A stretch of 64,000 bases of DNA from Rhodococcus qingshengii JCM 15477 (GTDB lineage Bacteria > Actinomycetota > Actinomycetes > Mycobacteriales > Mycobacteriaceae). This document shows, in pieces, positions 1 through 9,584 of the stretch. Below the pieces are notes generated by a model. It searched no databases. It saw only the letters and a list, made by a program, of their open reading frames with translations, and had not been told where the DNA came from. A program made the translations under genes and the position numbers. Every line of letters starts with the position of its first letter. Position 1 is the first letter of the stretch. The stretch is from positions 1-64,000 of the forward strand of contig NZ_CP096567.1 in the NCBI RefSeq assembly GCF_023221595.1, in the 5' to 3' direction.

Positions 1-457
1 ATCTCCGCGGCGCTCTCCCGATGCTCCGCATCGGGACCGGGAGAGGGGACGCTACGCGCCCCTCCAGGGAGCCGCTACGCGGCTCGTGGTGGGTCCAGTC
101 AGGCTGCCGTCGATCGAGTCGCTGCGCGCCTCTAAATTCCTGAATTTGCGTTCTCACCAAAGGATTCGATCGTACCTGTGAACTCGGTACCCAGGACCCG
201 AACGAGGCTGGGGAGGTCCGAGGGTGGCACGAAACCACCCTCTCTCGCGTCTGCTAGCTCATCGTCGTCATGCTCTCAATCATACAGGGTGCACCCCAAA
301 ATTGCAAAACAATCCGGAAACATAAAACACTGAAAAACTAAGCACCACAACAATATTCGAGTCTCGAACAAAACATCCATGTGCACAACAACCGAAACCA
401 GCACTGCACCAACCGAACACCCAAAGTTTATGCCACACAACAACATTCAAAAACACT
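1..457. other. Left flank, no convincing gene
   Basis: I see no supportable coding frame here. The first 100 bases hold short GC-rich inverted repeats around 18-45 and 70-90. Bases 280-457 are AT-richer than the rest of the window and lead directly into the left end of the IS30 element. Confidence 0.5.
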
Positions 458-484
458 CTTGGTCTCAACAAGTCAACGCATCAC
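458..484 (+). repeat. IS30 left inverted repeat
   Basis: A 27-base end beginning CTTGGTCTCAACA. Its reverse complement is found at 2084-2110 with one mismatch (A for G at the 14th base). Confidence 0.88.
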
Positions 485-497
485 CGACGATAACGGA

Positions 498-869
498 TCA
501 ACCCCAGAAGATCGGATCGCCACCGTTTTCGATGTGATCGAGTAAATCCTGAATATGAGGGCTCGGATCCAAAAACTGGTAGCGGTGAAATTTGAGGTGG
601 CGATCCCGCCAATACAACGTCCACAACCCGGTTTTCTTCGTGTAGTACAGGCGGGCGATCGGAAATCGCGTCCACTCCGGGCCGAAGTCCTCACGCCACG
701 GCGGCCGGCATTCGCAGATCGTCACATGACGGGGCGCGATGTCACATTCGACCCGGATCTCATGCCGATACTGTTCCGGCACTCGACTGGCGCAATACTT
801 CACGACCCGCGCGACATCGAGCTCGGGAAGACCGGTGGCAGCCATGCCCACCATCATGCCAACCGCCAT
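498..869 (-). CDS. DUF3024-like protein carried inside the IS30 element
   Basis: A 123-residue protein rich in Trp, Arg and His. A central stretch carries an ECRPPW motif and the fragments FPIARLYY and LYWRDRHLKFHRY. From memory this matches the DUF3024 family of small proteins often found next to actinobacterial IS30 transposases. The gene starts 15 bp after the transposase stop on the same strand and lies inside the inverted repeats, so it moves with the element. Its role is unknown. The Met at 845 is an alternative start. Confidence 0.65.
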   Translation of the reverse strand: MAVGMMVGMAATGLPELDVARVVKYCASRVPEQYRHEIRVECDIAPRHVTICECRPPWREDFGPEWTRFPIARLYYTKKTGLWTLYWRDRHLKFHRYQFLDPSPHIQDLLDHIENGGDPIFWG

Positions 870-884
870 CTGCGGCCGACTTTC

Positions 885-2066
885 CTATCCGGTTGCGCAG
901 GAATCGAGCACTCGTTCTTCTCGTTGTCGTGGACTGTCCCAATCGAGCACCCGCCGAGGCCGATCGTTGAGTCTCGCCGCGACCTTATTCAGGTCATCCT
1001 GGGCGAAACTGCGCAGGTCAGCGTTCTTGCGCAGGTACTGACGCAGCAACCCGTTCGCGTTTTCGTTCGTCCCTCGTTGCCACGGATGATGCGGCGCGCA
1101 AAAGTAGACAGGCATGTCGAGGGCTGCGGTGATGCGCTCGTGTTCGGCCATTTCCCGTCCCCGATCCCAGGTCAACGACCGACGCAGATGCGCCGGCAAC
1201 CTGCCCAGATAGGTGATCAACGCATCGGCAACCGTCTCGGCCCGATACCCGTCAGGCAAAGCCACAACATGCACGGCGCGGGATTGCCGATCTACCAGCG
1301 TCGCGACTGCTGACGGCCTCGCACCGAACACAAGATCACCTTCCAGATGCCCGGGCTCACTACGATCGTTTGCCGCAGCTCCTCGAAGATCGATCGAGAC
1401 CATGTTTCGTATCCGCCCACGACCGTGGGAGCGTTTCTTCCCGCGAGGTCGACGAATCGGCCGATCGGTACGCAGTTCGTGAAATACGTTACTACCGAAC
1501 ACTTTCCGTGACGGTATGTAAATGCAGCGGTAGATCGTCTCGTGCGAGACCCACATCTGTGGATCGTCCGGGTACTCGCGCCTAAGCCAGACGGAGATCT
1601 GTTGCGGTGACCACTGCTCATGGAGCTTGTCCGTGATGACGGTCCGCAAAATCGGCCGGGCACACAGGATTGACATTTTGGGGCGGCGAGCACGGACATA
1701 GGCAGCTGTATCGGCGTCCATCGCCCGGTACTCCTCGCGCCCGCCGTTGCGGGCGATCTCACGTGCAATCGTGGACGGGGATCTTCCGAGCTTCTCGGCG
1801 ATCGCCCGAGCACTCTCACCTGCGGCGATTCCGCGGGAAATCTCTTCGCGCTCGACTGCGGTGATGTGCCCGATTCGCCGTGCCCGTGGAACCGGTGGGA
1901 TACCGCCAGACTCACGTAGGAAACGACGAATTCGAGGCATCGTTACTCCGAGAACCCGCTCGATTTCTCGAATCGATTCTCCACGGCGGTGGAGATCCCA
2001 GATCAGGTTCTCCTGCTCCACGGTGAATCCGAGCGCCTTACTGCCCATCCATGCCTCCACGGTCAC
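885..2066 (-). CDS. IS30-family DDE transposase
   Basis: A 393-residue transposase of the usual length for the family. The N-terminal third carries two helix-turn-helix regions: one near residues 20-50 (RRGESIREIERVLGV) and one near 75-110 (GESARAIAEKLGRSPSTIARE). The C-terminal DDE integrase fold shows the first Asp in HLEGDLVFG, the second in LTWDRG and the Glu in GTNENANGLLRQY. It cuts and joins the ends of the surrounding element. The frame is intact, so it is probably active. Confidence 0.95.
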   Translation of the reverse strand: MTVEAWMGSKALGFTVEQENLIWDLHRRGESIREIERVLGVTMPRIRRFLRESGGIPPVPRARRIGHITAVEREEISRGIAAGESARAIAEKLGRSPSTIAREIARNGGREEYRAMDADTAAYVRARRPKMSILCARPILRTVITDKLHEQWSPQQISVWLRREYPDDPQMWVSHETIYRCIYIPSRKVFGSNVFHELRTDRPIRRPRGKKRSHGRGRIRNMVSIDLRGAAANDRSEPGHLEGDLVFGARPSAVATLVDRQSRAVHVVALPDGYRAETVADALITYLGRLPAHLRRSLTWDRGREMAEHERITAALDMPVYFCAPHHPWQRGTNENANGLLRQYLRKNADLRSFAQDDLNKVAARLNDRPRRVLDWDSPRQREERVLDSCATG

Positions 2067-2083
2067 GCATCATCTCACCAGTA

Positions 2084-2110
2084 GTGATGCGTTGACCTGT
2101 TGAGACCAAG
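2084..2110 (-). repeat. IS30 right inverted repeat
   Basis: The 27-base right end of the IS30 element, ending TGTTGAGACCAAG. The solitary end at 63723-63748 is identical to this end rather than to the left one over the 26 bases compared. Confidence 0.88.
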
Positions 2111-2245
2111 CTCCAAAACCGGTCCCCAACCCACCCCGCAACAACCGAGCCAACCCCCCACACACCCCGGACACACGAACGCCCCCCACGCCCGAGGGGG
2201 GCAGGGGCCGCCCCCACGACGGGAACGGAGACCGGCTACTAGGGC

Positions 2246-2707
2246 TCACCCCCGGGCCGGCTGAACGAACAACGTCGCACCCCGTGGGGGATCGAACCGA
2301 TCCCACTCCAACGAACCCCAGAAACCGTCTGCATCGCTGTACACGAAGAGCCGCCGATCCGCGTGCCGATCCTCCAGAGCGTGCACCACCGCTTTGCCGA
2401 TACCACGGCAACGGGCCGCCCGAGCCACCTCAAAGAGCTGGATCTCCAACCGCTCACCGCCCAGCTCCGGCACCCCCACGTAATCCGAGCCGATGCCCCC
2501 AAGATCATCCAGCTCGACACGCGCCACCTCCGCATCGCCCTCCAGCACCTGCACATACCAGGCGCCACCGCGGCGAATCGGCTTGTTCCACCAGTCCTCC
2601 CTCTCGTACGCAACCTCGCGGTCGAACGGCGGGCGCCACCAGCGGTCCGCGCCGAAATGGTCGATCAGCTCCAACGTCATGACATCAGTCTGAGGCCCCT
2701 CAGGCAT
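2246..2707 (-). CDS. GNAT-type N-acetyltransferase-like protein
   Basis: A 153-residue cytoplasmic protein. The acetyl-CoA binding signature of GNAT enzymes (R/Q-x-x-G-x-G/A) is visible as ARAARCRGIGKAVVHAL near residues 95-111, after a strand reading ERLEIQLFEV. The C-terminus (GFWGSLEWDRFD) fits the last GNAT strands. The substrate cannot be told. It stands alone on the minus strand between the IS30 element and plus-strand unknown genes. The internal Met at 2680 is another possible start. Confidence 0.6.
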   Translation of the reverse strand: MPEGPQTDVMTLELIDHFGADRWWRPPFDREVAYEREDWWNKPIRRGGAWYVQVLEGDAEVARVELDDLGGIGSDYVGVPELGGERLEIQLFEVARAARCRGIGKAVVHALEDRHADRRLFVYSDADGFWGSLEWDRFDPPRGATLFVQPARG

Positions 2708-3009
2708 TCCCCGATGCGCGGTGTACCGCTAGGCAGGACGCCATATCGGACCCCGCCATATAGGACATCCCCTCTGGCCCGAGTGCTGCGGGCCGTCCCC
2801 TCCTTGACTGCCATGATCAGCTCGATGCGGAGCACGCGGTACGCGGCCTCCGCATGTCGCACGCCGGGGCGACGTCCGCGTGATCGGCGTCCCAACTCGG
2901 CCACCAGACCGAGAGGCGCGGGTCGCCTACCGCCGTACTCCTGTTTTCGGGCCAGCTCACGCCAACGGATAGGTCCGGAAAAACCCGGGCCCCATCCGAG
3001 GGGGCGCCC

Positions 3010-3483
3010 ATGCTCAGTACGACCCATTTCATCATCACCGCGGCCGCGCAGACCGCCGACTTCTTCTCCCACATCGCCGATGCGTTCGGGCGGCCCGACT
3101 ACGCCGACGCGCTCACCGTCACCATGTACCTGCTCGACATCCTCGACGCATCCGTCAAGTACAAGAGCGTTTACGCAGTTCAGGGTATCGTCCAGGCGCG
3201 AATCGAGGCGCAGCAGCACCCTGCCGACGATGCAAGGATGGCAGGCGGGTGTCGAACACGGATCGACGGAATACGATCGCTCGATGCAGACTCCGCCACC
3301 GGCAGAACTCAACTACAACACGTGGGAGGGATGGCTCTGCGACTACATCGGCGGCTACGACCCTGCCGAGGTTCCGCGAGTGTTCCTGTGGAACCTCCGA
3401 GACCGGCTGGTGGATCCCGAGACACTTCAGCGAGCCATCCACTGCATCTGGGTCCACCATGCGGGACCGGCGGGGCTCCTTGA
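3010..3483 (+). CDS. Uncertain open frame, first 80 codons protein-like
   Basis: The frame begins MLSTTHFIITAAAQTADFF and for about 80 codons has the composition of a real helical protein (for example YADALTVTMYLLDILDAS). From about 3250 on it turns Arg/Pro-rich and runs under the better-supported gene at 3284-3895 in another frame. The likely reading is an N-terminal segment that lost its proper continuation by a frameshift, or a short protein with a readthrough tail. No family was recognised. Confidence 0.3.
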   Translation: MLSTTHFIITAAAQTADFFSHIADAFGRPDYADALTVTMYLLDILDASVKYKSVYAVQGIVQARIEAQQHPADDARMAGGCRTRIDGIRSLDADSATGRTQLQHVGGMALRLHRRLRPCRGSASVPVEPPRPAGGSRDTSASHPLHLGPPCGTGGAP

Positions 3484-3895
3484 CCTTCCGGGAATCCCCA
3501 AGCTCACTGCCGAGCTGCACCAACGACTGACACCCGCCGAATGGAACAACCTGTTCGCGGCCGCCGGAGGCTACTTCCCCATCGAGCAGAACGACACCGG
3601 CGACGGATTCGACGGGCCGGGATGCGCGAAGCCCACGACGCTCTACCGGTTCGCCGAGGACGGCAGCGAGGCCGGGTGGTCCTGGACCGCTACTCCGGCG
3701 AACGCCGAGTACTTCGAGACCGGCTACAGCCTCGAGCGACGACACGGACATCTCTGGAGGGTCGACAACGTCGACCCGGATCGGCTGCTCGCGCACTTCC
3801 ACACGGAGACAAAGTCCGGAAATCCGACCAATCCCCAGTACATCGACGAGTTCGTATTCGAGCCGCGCGCCTACGAAATCGTCCGGGCCTACTGA
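3284..3895 (+). CDS. Hypothetical protein, 203 residues
   Basis: A soluble protein starting MQTPPPAELNYNTWEGW. It is Trp- and acid-rich with a coherent composition through to the stop. The middle part (LTPAEWNNLFAAAGGYF) and the C-terminal half (GWSWTATPANAEYFETGY, then LWRVDNVDPDRLLAHF) suggest a compact domain of about 100 residues. The last segment resembles proteins that bind small ligands or protein partners, but I cannot name a family. An in-frame ATG at 3233 is an alternative start. A strong bidirectional terminator follows at 3985. Confidence 0.6.
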   Translation: MQTPPPAELNYNTWEGWLCDYIGGYDPAEVPRVFLWNLRDRLVDPETLQRAIHCIWVHHAGPAGLLDLPGIPKLTAELHQRLTPAEWNNLFAAAGGYFPIEQNDTGDGFDGPGCAKPTTLYRFAEDGSEAGWSWTATPANAEYFETGYSLERRHGHLWRVDNVDPDRLLAHFHTETKSGNPTNPQYIDEFVFEPRAYEIVRAY

Positions 3896-3984
3896 AGGCC
3901 CGTTCGGTGATCGCTCAGGCGCCACACCGCGTGCGTCGGCGAGTTAACAACGAAGGCTCGATGACCGCCGGACTGGCTTCGGAC

Positions 3985-4024
3985 GGGGACGGTGACCCTG
4001 CCATGTCGCAGGGTCACCGTCCCC
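3985..4024. terminator. Bidirectional terminator between convergent genes
   Basis: A perfect 16-bp inverted repeat (3985-4000 and 4009-4024, arms GGGGACGGTGACCCTG) with an 8-base loop. It lies between the plus-strand gene ending at 3895 and the minus-strand gene ending at 4047. Confidence 0.8.
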
Positions 4025-4046
4025 GATACCGCCCCGTCGGCATCGG

Positions 4047-5438
4047 TTAGCTGGCCTCGGGCGCGATCCGGCGCTTCAGCCCGCGGACCTTCCGCCGGAC
4101 CGCCTCTCCCATCGCCGCCGGATACCCGCAATCCTCCGCAGCGTCTGCCCAGGTGATACCCCGATCGGTGGTGGCGAATCGTGCCGCCACGATCTGCTTC
4201 TCGACCGGGTCGAGCTTGGCGAACAGTGCCACCGCCCGCGGATCGTTGAACTCGATTCCAGTGCAATCGACATCCGGACCCGGCACCAGGGTGCCCAGCT
4301 CGACCTCGCCGCCACCAGGCTGGATGACCCGCCGATTCAGCGACGTAACCCTCCTGCCTCTCCACTGGGTTTCACCGATGGGCCTGATGTTCGCGTGGTT
4401 CTTCCAGACGAGTGCCTTGATCTCCTCGATGGCCTCGCTGTCACCCTCGACACTCCAGTCCAACAGCGCCCCGATCACCGCATCGAGAACGTCCACGGTG
4501 ATGCCCTTGATGCCGAGCCACGTGCGTGCGAACCAGTCGACAGCATCATGGTCGCCGCTCAGGACCGCCTCACGTGCCTTGACAGCCGCGACTAACCCCG
4601 ACCGGGCAATGCGATGCCCAACCCCGGCGAGGGTCTGCCAGCCATCCAGGAGCGCGCCGATCATGCTCCGCATGTCTTCCACGATCCTGATCACCGGCGC
4701 CACTTGATTGACCAGGCTCGTCACCGCCTCAGAGATCTGCTGCACACGGGCAAAGGACGACAGGTCGATCCGGGGAAGTACGGACTCCCACTTCGACGTC
4801 GCCTTCAGCGCGTCGAGCACCGGCATGGTGATCGACGGATCAAATCCCCGGACCTGATCGAGAATCCCCGGCATCACGCCCTTGTCGAGGCCGAACCCCG
4901 CGGTCATCCCCAGATCCGGCACCACGGACGGCAGTGGCAGGATCAGCGTTGTCAGGTCCACCGTCGGCAGCACCGACGACAGATCCGACAACGGGGACGA
5001 CACCTTCAGCGCATTCAGCGCATTCAGCAGAGGATTGGGCAGGTCGACCTTCAACGTTGGCAGGTCGAACGCCCAGTTCGGGAGCGTCACGGAGGAAGGG
5101 AGCAACGGCGGCTGCACGAAGCCGAGCTTCTTCAGATCCAGGGGCTTGACCATGTCGGCGGCCTGCATGCCGAGCCTGCTGGCGGCGCTGGCCTCACGGA
5201 TTGCCGAAACAGTCGGCGACAGGCTGGCCGCCGTCTTCTCCACGAGAGCGGCACGCACCGCGGCAAGTGCTCCCGTCCGAGCAGTCGCCGGCAGCGACGT
5301 CTGGAGCGTGTCGACCGCGGGGTCGTCGACACGCGCTGCGGCATCGACCTCCGCCGCGTGGTCCTCGACATACTGCTGAACCTGGCGAATGCGCTGCCGC
5401 TGCTCGGCGGTCAAACGGTCACTGTGATCAATACTCAT
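4047..5438 (-). CDS. Hypothetical protein, 463 residues, with C-terminal HTH-like tail
   Basis: The start is well supported: an AGGAGG Shine-Dalgarno lies 8 bases before the ATG at 5438. The N-terminal 60 residues are charged and helical. Residues about 110-220 are rich in Leu-Pro-Val-Asp runs (PSSVTLPNWAFDLPTLKVDL). Residues about 240-340 look helical. The last 60 residues (DPVEKQIVAARF, then ITWADAAEDCGYPAAMGEAVRRKVRGLKRR) resemble a sigma-factor-type or LuxR-type DNA-binding helix-turn-helix. No signal peptide or membrane segment was seen. The function is unknown. Confidence 0.7.
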   Translation of the reverse strand: MSIDHSDRLTAEQRQRIRQVQQYVEDHAAEVDAAARVDDPAVDTLQTSLPATARTGALAAVRAALVEKTAASLSPTVSAIREASAASRLGMQAADMVKPLDLKKLGFVQPPLLPSSVTLPNWAFDLPTLKVDLPNPLLNALNALKVSSPLSDLSSVLPTVDLTTLILPLPSVVPDLGMTAGFGLDKGVMPGILDQVRGFDPSITMPVLDALKATSKWESVLPRIDLSSFARVQQISEAVTSLVNQVAPVIRIVEDMRSMIGALLDGWQTLAGVGHRIARSGLVAAVKAREAVLSGDHDAVDWFARTWLGIKGITVDVLDAVIGALLDWSVEGDSEAIEEIKALVWKNHANIRPIGETQWRGRRVTSLNRRVIQPGGGEVELGTLVPGPDVDCTGIEFNDPRAVALFAKLDPVEKQIVAARFATTDRGITWADAAEDCGYPAAMGEAVRRKVRGLKRRIAPEAS

Positions 5439-6080
5439 CTCGGCCCTCCTGGCCTTCGGTGGAACTGGTTTCTACCTACTAGTTCCGTCGATCAGCCAAA
5501 ACGACAACAGTGGGATGCAGTTCACATCTATTGGCTATTCGACCAGGTGAGGACCCTCCATCTCAACGGTCTACCGAGCCCGGATGTTCCGCAATCACCG
5601 GATCTGCGCGGCGCGCTCACGAGATCGTCGACGACGGACCGCGACTCGTGTGCACCTCAGCATCGGGACCAAGCCCGGCCCTCACCCGGTTACCGGACCG
5701 ACCGATGAAATGAACTGCGATGCGGTGCGGATAGCATCACGAACCGAATCCGGCCCACCCGTTCCGAGCAGGTAGGCCGGGCGTCGTGTCCCGGGTCAGT
5801 GCGCAGGCCGCGGCACCTCGGGGAGGGGGCGTACGGCCGGGCACTGAGTACAGGTTCCCCTTGCCGTCCAGGTATGTCCGTGGGTATCGCAGAGGTGAGC
5901 CGACATGGTGCCGCCCTTCATTGTGCAGGTTCCCCGACCTTGTGTCGGACCCGCAAACATGTAGGTTAGGGAGATTTCCGTATCTCGCAACTATTTCTGG
6001 AGACCCTGTTCCGCCAGGGCCGATCGACCAGATGCAAGACACCTCGGAAGGCCCTAACGGATCCCGTCCGGTCCAAAGTC
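5439..6080. other. Intergenic region with one possible mini-gene
   Basis: The 640-bp space between two minus-strand genes shows no long coding frame. The only candidate is the short Cys/His-rich frame at 5796-5906, listed separately. Confidence 0.5.
5796..5906 (-). CDS. Possible Cys/His-rich mini-protein, 36 residues
   Basis: The frame starts MSAHLCDTHGHTWTA and continues with a second cysteine pair (GTCTQCPA). This gives a C-x2-H-x-H...C-x2-C pattern that could bind one zinc ion. An AAGGG stretch lies 8 bases before the ATG. An in-frame ATG at 5921 is an alternative. It lies upstream of the start of the helicase operon but far from it, and is placed after its end on the minus strand. Small size makes this tentative. 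Confidence 0.35.
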   Translation of the reverse strand: MSAHLCDTHGHTWTARGTCTQCPAVRPLPEVPRPAH

Positions 6081-9000
6081 CTAGCCACCGAGCGGCAGTG
6101 AAATCAACAACATCGGCGGGTCGGCGACGTCGTCGATCGAGAGAACAACGTCCAAGCCGGTATCGAGAATCGCCTGCACGTCCGCGTGGTCCTGGGACGC
6201 GATGATTGCGACGAGTTCCTCGTCGGCGTACACAGCCAACGGCTTCGGGTCGGGCTCACCGCGTGCCGGCTCTAACAACGGGCGATGCCCGAATCCCAGC
6301 ACGCCACGATCAGCACTCCGCAACTCGACAGTGACGCTTCCAGATTCCAGCATCGTCTTTAGGAGGCTTCGGCTGCGGACTCGCGTGAAGTCGAGCAGAT
6401 CGAGAATCTCGGAGGATGTGGAGTCGTAGCCTGCTCGCCAATCGGCAATAGTCATCCCGGCCAGCCAGAAGCGGAGGTCCTCGTATGTAGGCTCAATATC
6501 CACCGGGACCGAGTTGTTGATGGCGTGCGCCAAACGTCTTGACCGTATGCCCGACGTCATGAGCAGCAACGCGTGAGCGGTGTTCACGCCGTAGCGGATG
6601 TACCCTCCAAGTTCCGCGCAGAGCCGGATCTCGGTATTCTCCTCGTCGAGTCGCATGTTGACCAGTTCCACCACCGCACCCACGGTCCACGCCAGATAGT
6701 GCTGGAACTGTTCAGTGACGGCGTCCACCATTTGCTCGATCCGCCAGGCCGCATCCGGGGCTGCGGAGAGGTACGTGTCAGCAAGATCGGGTAGCGATCG
6801 GCCAGAAACCCATCCCTTCAGCAGATCTCTGGGCCGGACCTCTATGTCAGCTCCACGACGGGTATTGCGGAACCGCCATCGAGGGGCTTCGGGAAGTTTG
6901 AGGAGTTCGTCAAACATCCACGCCAGTGCGTGAATTGCCTTCGCGGGGCTGCGGAGATCAGGTAGTTTGCCGTCGGCTTCTGCCTGGAATATCGCATCAG
7001 TGATACGTCCGGCGAGGTCGTCGATGACCCGGGCCGATCCGATCGAAGTTCCTGTGCGCGGCCACCGACGCCGCGCTTCCGGATCACTTATCACGTAGCG
7101 GCGACGGACAACCTCCGCAATCCGGGTGTAAACAGGGTGGGCAATGTCCGACTGGCGGGCCGCGAGCATTGATCCGACGATCCTGTCGATATCGGCGGAC
7201 TCCGGTACGACGCCGCGTCCCTCTTCTACCGCCAACATCAACCAGACGAAGCTGATGAAGTCGGCCGGCGCATCAGTCGCCGAGTAGAGAGCACTCTCAT
7301 CCTCTCGGAGATCGGCTTCTAGCTGGGCGAATGCTTCCAATGCCGCTTCGGTGGTCAGTGAGGAAGTGACCGCCAGGGCGTCCGGCTCTGGGTTGAGATC
7401 GTGAAAGTCCTTCGGCGTGGGGTTTGCTCCACGCACCAGGACGATCCAACCTTCGGTCTCCTTGCCGGCTCTCCCTGCTCGCCCCATCGCGTTGACCAGA
7501 CGGGCACCGCTGAGTCTGCTGTCCTCGTGTTGGCCGGGAAAGGGCTGGTCATAGATGACGACGGTGCGGACAGGCAGATTGACGCCATCAGTGAGAGTCG
7601 AAGTGCACGCCAGGTACGGCAGGAGGTCGCTGCGCATCGCCTCCTCTAACTCTTCCAGGATCTCGATAGGAAGGCCGGCGTGATGGAATCCCACTCCGCG
7701 GCGCAGCACACTGACCAACGGATGATTGTCTCCGATCTGTTGACGTACGAAATCGACCAGCGGTGCCAGTGACGGTTGTTCGTCGCGCCCGGCGGCCAGG
7801 GCTGTCGCCAGTTGCTGAGCCTCGGCACGCCTAGTGGCGACGACGAGGACCGATCCGGCGTGGCCGAGTGCGGTAATCATCTCGCTAGCGATGACATAGT
7901 TCGCCGTCGACCGACCCTGATCTCTCACCTTTTCCGAATAGCGGCCACCGTCCTCGGATTTGAAGACCAACCGCCAGCCGGTGTCGCCCTGAGTTGAGAG
8001 CTCACGAAAACTGCCGTCGGTCATTCGAAGGCGAATCAGTCCACCGAGGTCGGTAGTGTGCCGGTACTTCCATCTCGTGCCCGCACTACCCTCGATCTGG
8101 GTGGTATCCCATTTCGCCTCCGTGGTGAAAGCGGCGTGAAGGCGGCGTGGTCCCCTCCATTGAGATTCTTGCAGCAGGTATCGATCGTCTGGGCTGAGCC
8201 ACTGCGCGATGGCGCCCGCGTTGCCCATCGCGGCGGAGATCAAGGTGATCTGATGGTCCGTTCCCTTGGTCAGGTAATCCAGCAGTGCAATGACCGACTC
8301 CAGAACAAACCCTCGGCCCGACTCCTTGATCAGTTGCGCCTCGTCGAAGATGAACATGCCAAACCGGTCGAGGACGGTATCGACGTCGTGACGCAAGAGG
8401 TGTCCGAGCCGCTCTGGTGTCATGACTTCGACATCGGCGGGCTCCGGCGCATAGATCTCAAAGAGGTTGTCGAGGAATGTCATTGGATAGTCGGGTTGGT
8501 CGCTACCTGTTTCCTTCTGGAGGATCCGAACGCGGCTGGCCATCGCTCGCCGGACTTCGCGGCCGAGGCTGCGGGTGGGTGCGATGTAACAGACGCTTCG
8601 ATCGGTGCGGACGAGGTGCTCGACGGCGAGCATCTGCGCGACAAGGGTCTTACCTCCGCTGGTCGGTACAGCGAGGACCGTTCGTCTGATATCCGGATCG
8701 AACGGTGACGGCGAACCATTGAGTAGGTCACGCTGCGGCTCCCACAGCGTCAGGATTGGGGGATTACCTACGGTGAATGCTTCGCGGACCAGGGCAGGTA
8801 CCGATGGCGGCAAAACAGCGGGATTCCACAGTGAACCCTCTTCCGCTTCGTCGGAGAAGCGCAATAGATGAGCCGCAACCCACCGCGAATTGAGGTCCCC
8901 CGGACCTGCCTCTCCTGCGGCCACCGCACGGAGCCGCGTGCGGCCGCGTTCGAGGCGAGCAGAATTTCCTCGGGCAAAGTAGTGAAGTAGGTCTTCAGCA

Positions 9001-9584
9001 CCGAGAACCACCATCTGAGTAGGGCCGAATACGGTCGTCGTGAGGTCAGGTATCTCGAAACCTCGGCCTATCGTCTCGAACTGACGGCGCCACCGTGCCA
9101 ACCAACGGAACAGCGTCTTGGTCTCGAACCCGAGGAATGCGAGTCCGGCTTCCAACGACAGTGTGCTGATGTGGTCGGTGACGGCGGAATCGATGTCGAT
9201 GTCACTGCGAAGCCGGTTCATGATCGCAGTCGCGTTCGGGTCCCGGCCGCCGCGGCGGTATCCGATCGCTGCAGCAAATCCATATGAAAGGCGTTGTTCG
9301 GCCGTCCATTCTGCTTGATCAAGGGCCAGGTCGAAGATGTGGGCGCTGACTTGAAACGCCTGTCGCTGCCTCGCGAGGGTGTAGCGCTGGCGAGCTACGT
9401 CCACCGAGGCGACACCGTGCAAGTACCAAGCAGTATCGAACAGTTGAGTGTCAATCTCTGGCTGGCGGAGGATGAGACGGACCTCGACGTCGGCCATCAA
9501 CTGCTGGAGTTCCTCGGCTGTCGGCAGACCCGTCCGCCCGCCGAGGGCGCCATTGAGCAACCCCAGGTCTAGAGACCGCTCCAC
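6081..9584 (-). CDS. HamB-like superfamily 2 defence helicase
   Basis: An 1167-residue DEAD/DEAH helicase. Walker A (VPTSGGKT) is near residue 308, the DEAQ box (FIFDEAQL) near 410, a motif-III-like SAA near 450, and motif VI (NAMGRAGRAGKE) near 700. The GFHHAGLP and TLTDGVNLP stretches are typical of Ski2-like helicases. Long N- and C-terminal regions have no motif I recognise. It overlaps the end of the upstream nuclease gene by 16 bp, so the two are translated together. A large Ski2-type helicase with a small DUF1837-like nuclease is the architecture of the Hachiman (HamAB) and AbpAB anti-phage systems. Assignment to that group is inference. Confidence 0.8.
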   Translation of the reverse strand: MERSLDLGLLNGALGGRTGLPTAEELQQLMADVEVRLILRQPEIDTQLFDTAWYLHGVASVDVARQRYTLARQRQAFQVSAHIFDLALDQAEWTAEQRLSYGFAAAIGYRRGGRDPNATAIMNRLRSDIDIDSAVTDHISTLSLEAGLAFLGFETKTLFRWLARWRRQFETIGRGFEIPDLTTTVFGPTQMVVLGAEDLLHYFARGNSARLERGRTRLRAVAAGEAGPGDLNSRWVAAHLLRFSDEAEEGSLWNPAVLPPSVPALVREAFTVGNPPILTLWEPQRDLLNGSPSPFDPDIRRTVLAVPTSGGKTLVAQMLAVEHLVRTDRSVCYIAPTRSLGREVRRAMASRVRILQKETGSDQPDYPMTFLDNLFEIYAPEPADVEVMTPERLGHLLRHDVDTVLDRFGMFIFDEAQLIKESGRGFVLESVIALLDYLTKGTDHQITLISAAMGNAGAIAQWLSPDDRYLLQESQWRGPRRLHAAFTTEAKWDTTQIEGSAGTRWKYRHTTDLGGLIRLRMTDGSFRELSTQGDTGWRLVFKSEDGGRYSEKVRDQGRSTANYVIASEMITALGHAGSVLVVATRRAEAQQLATALAAGRDEQPSLAPLVDFVRQQIGDNHPLVSVLRRGVGFHHAGLPIEILEELEEAMRSDLLPYLACTSTLTDGVNLPVRTVVIYDQPFPGQHEDSRLSGARLVNAMGRAGRAGKETEGWIVLVRGANPTPKDFHDLNPEPDALAVTSSLTTEAALEAFAQLEADLREDESALYSATDAPADFISFVWLMLAVEEGRGVVPESADIDRIVGSMLAARQSDIAHPVYTRIAEVVRRRYVISDPEARRRWPRTGTSIGSARVIDDLAGRITDAIFQAEADGKLPDLRSPAKAIHALAWMFDELLKLPEAPRWRFRNTRRGADIEVRPRDLLKGWVSGRSLPDLADTYLSAAPDAAWRIEQMVDAVTEQFQHYLAWTVGAVVELVNMRLDEENTEIRLCAELGGYIRYGVNTAHALLLMTSGIRSRRLAHAINNSVPVDIEPTYEDLRFWLAGMTIADWRAGYDSTSSEILDLLDFTRVRSRSLLKTMLESGSVTVELRSADRGVLGFGHRPLLEPARGEPDPKPLAVYADEELVAIIASQDHADVQAILDTGLDVVLSIDDVADPPMLLISLPLGG

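Larger units (their letters stand above)
458..2110. mobile_element. Complete IS30-family insertion sequence
   Basis: The element is bounded by 27-bp terminal inverted repeats (458-484 and 2084-2110) that differ at one base. It encloses a full-length transposase gene and a small passenger gene, both on the minus strand. The dinucleotide CT lies just outside both ends (456-457 and 2111-2112) and could be a 2-bp target duplication, which suits IS30. A solitary matching end occurs at 63723-63748. Confidence 0.88.

Noticed and set aside
2677..3312. A 211-residue minus-strand frame
   Set aside because: It overlaps both the GNAT-like gene end and the plus-strand unknown genes and has no protein-like segments.
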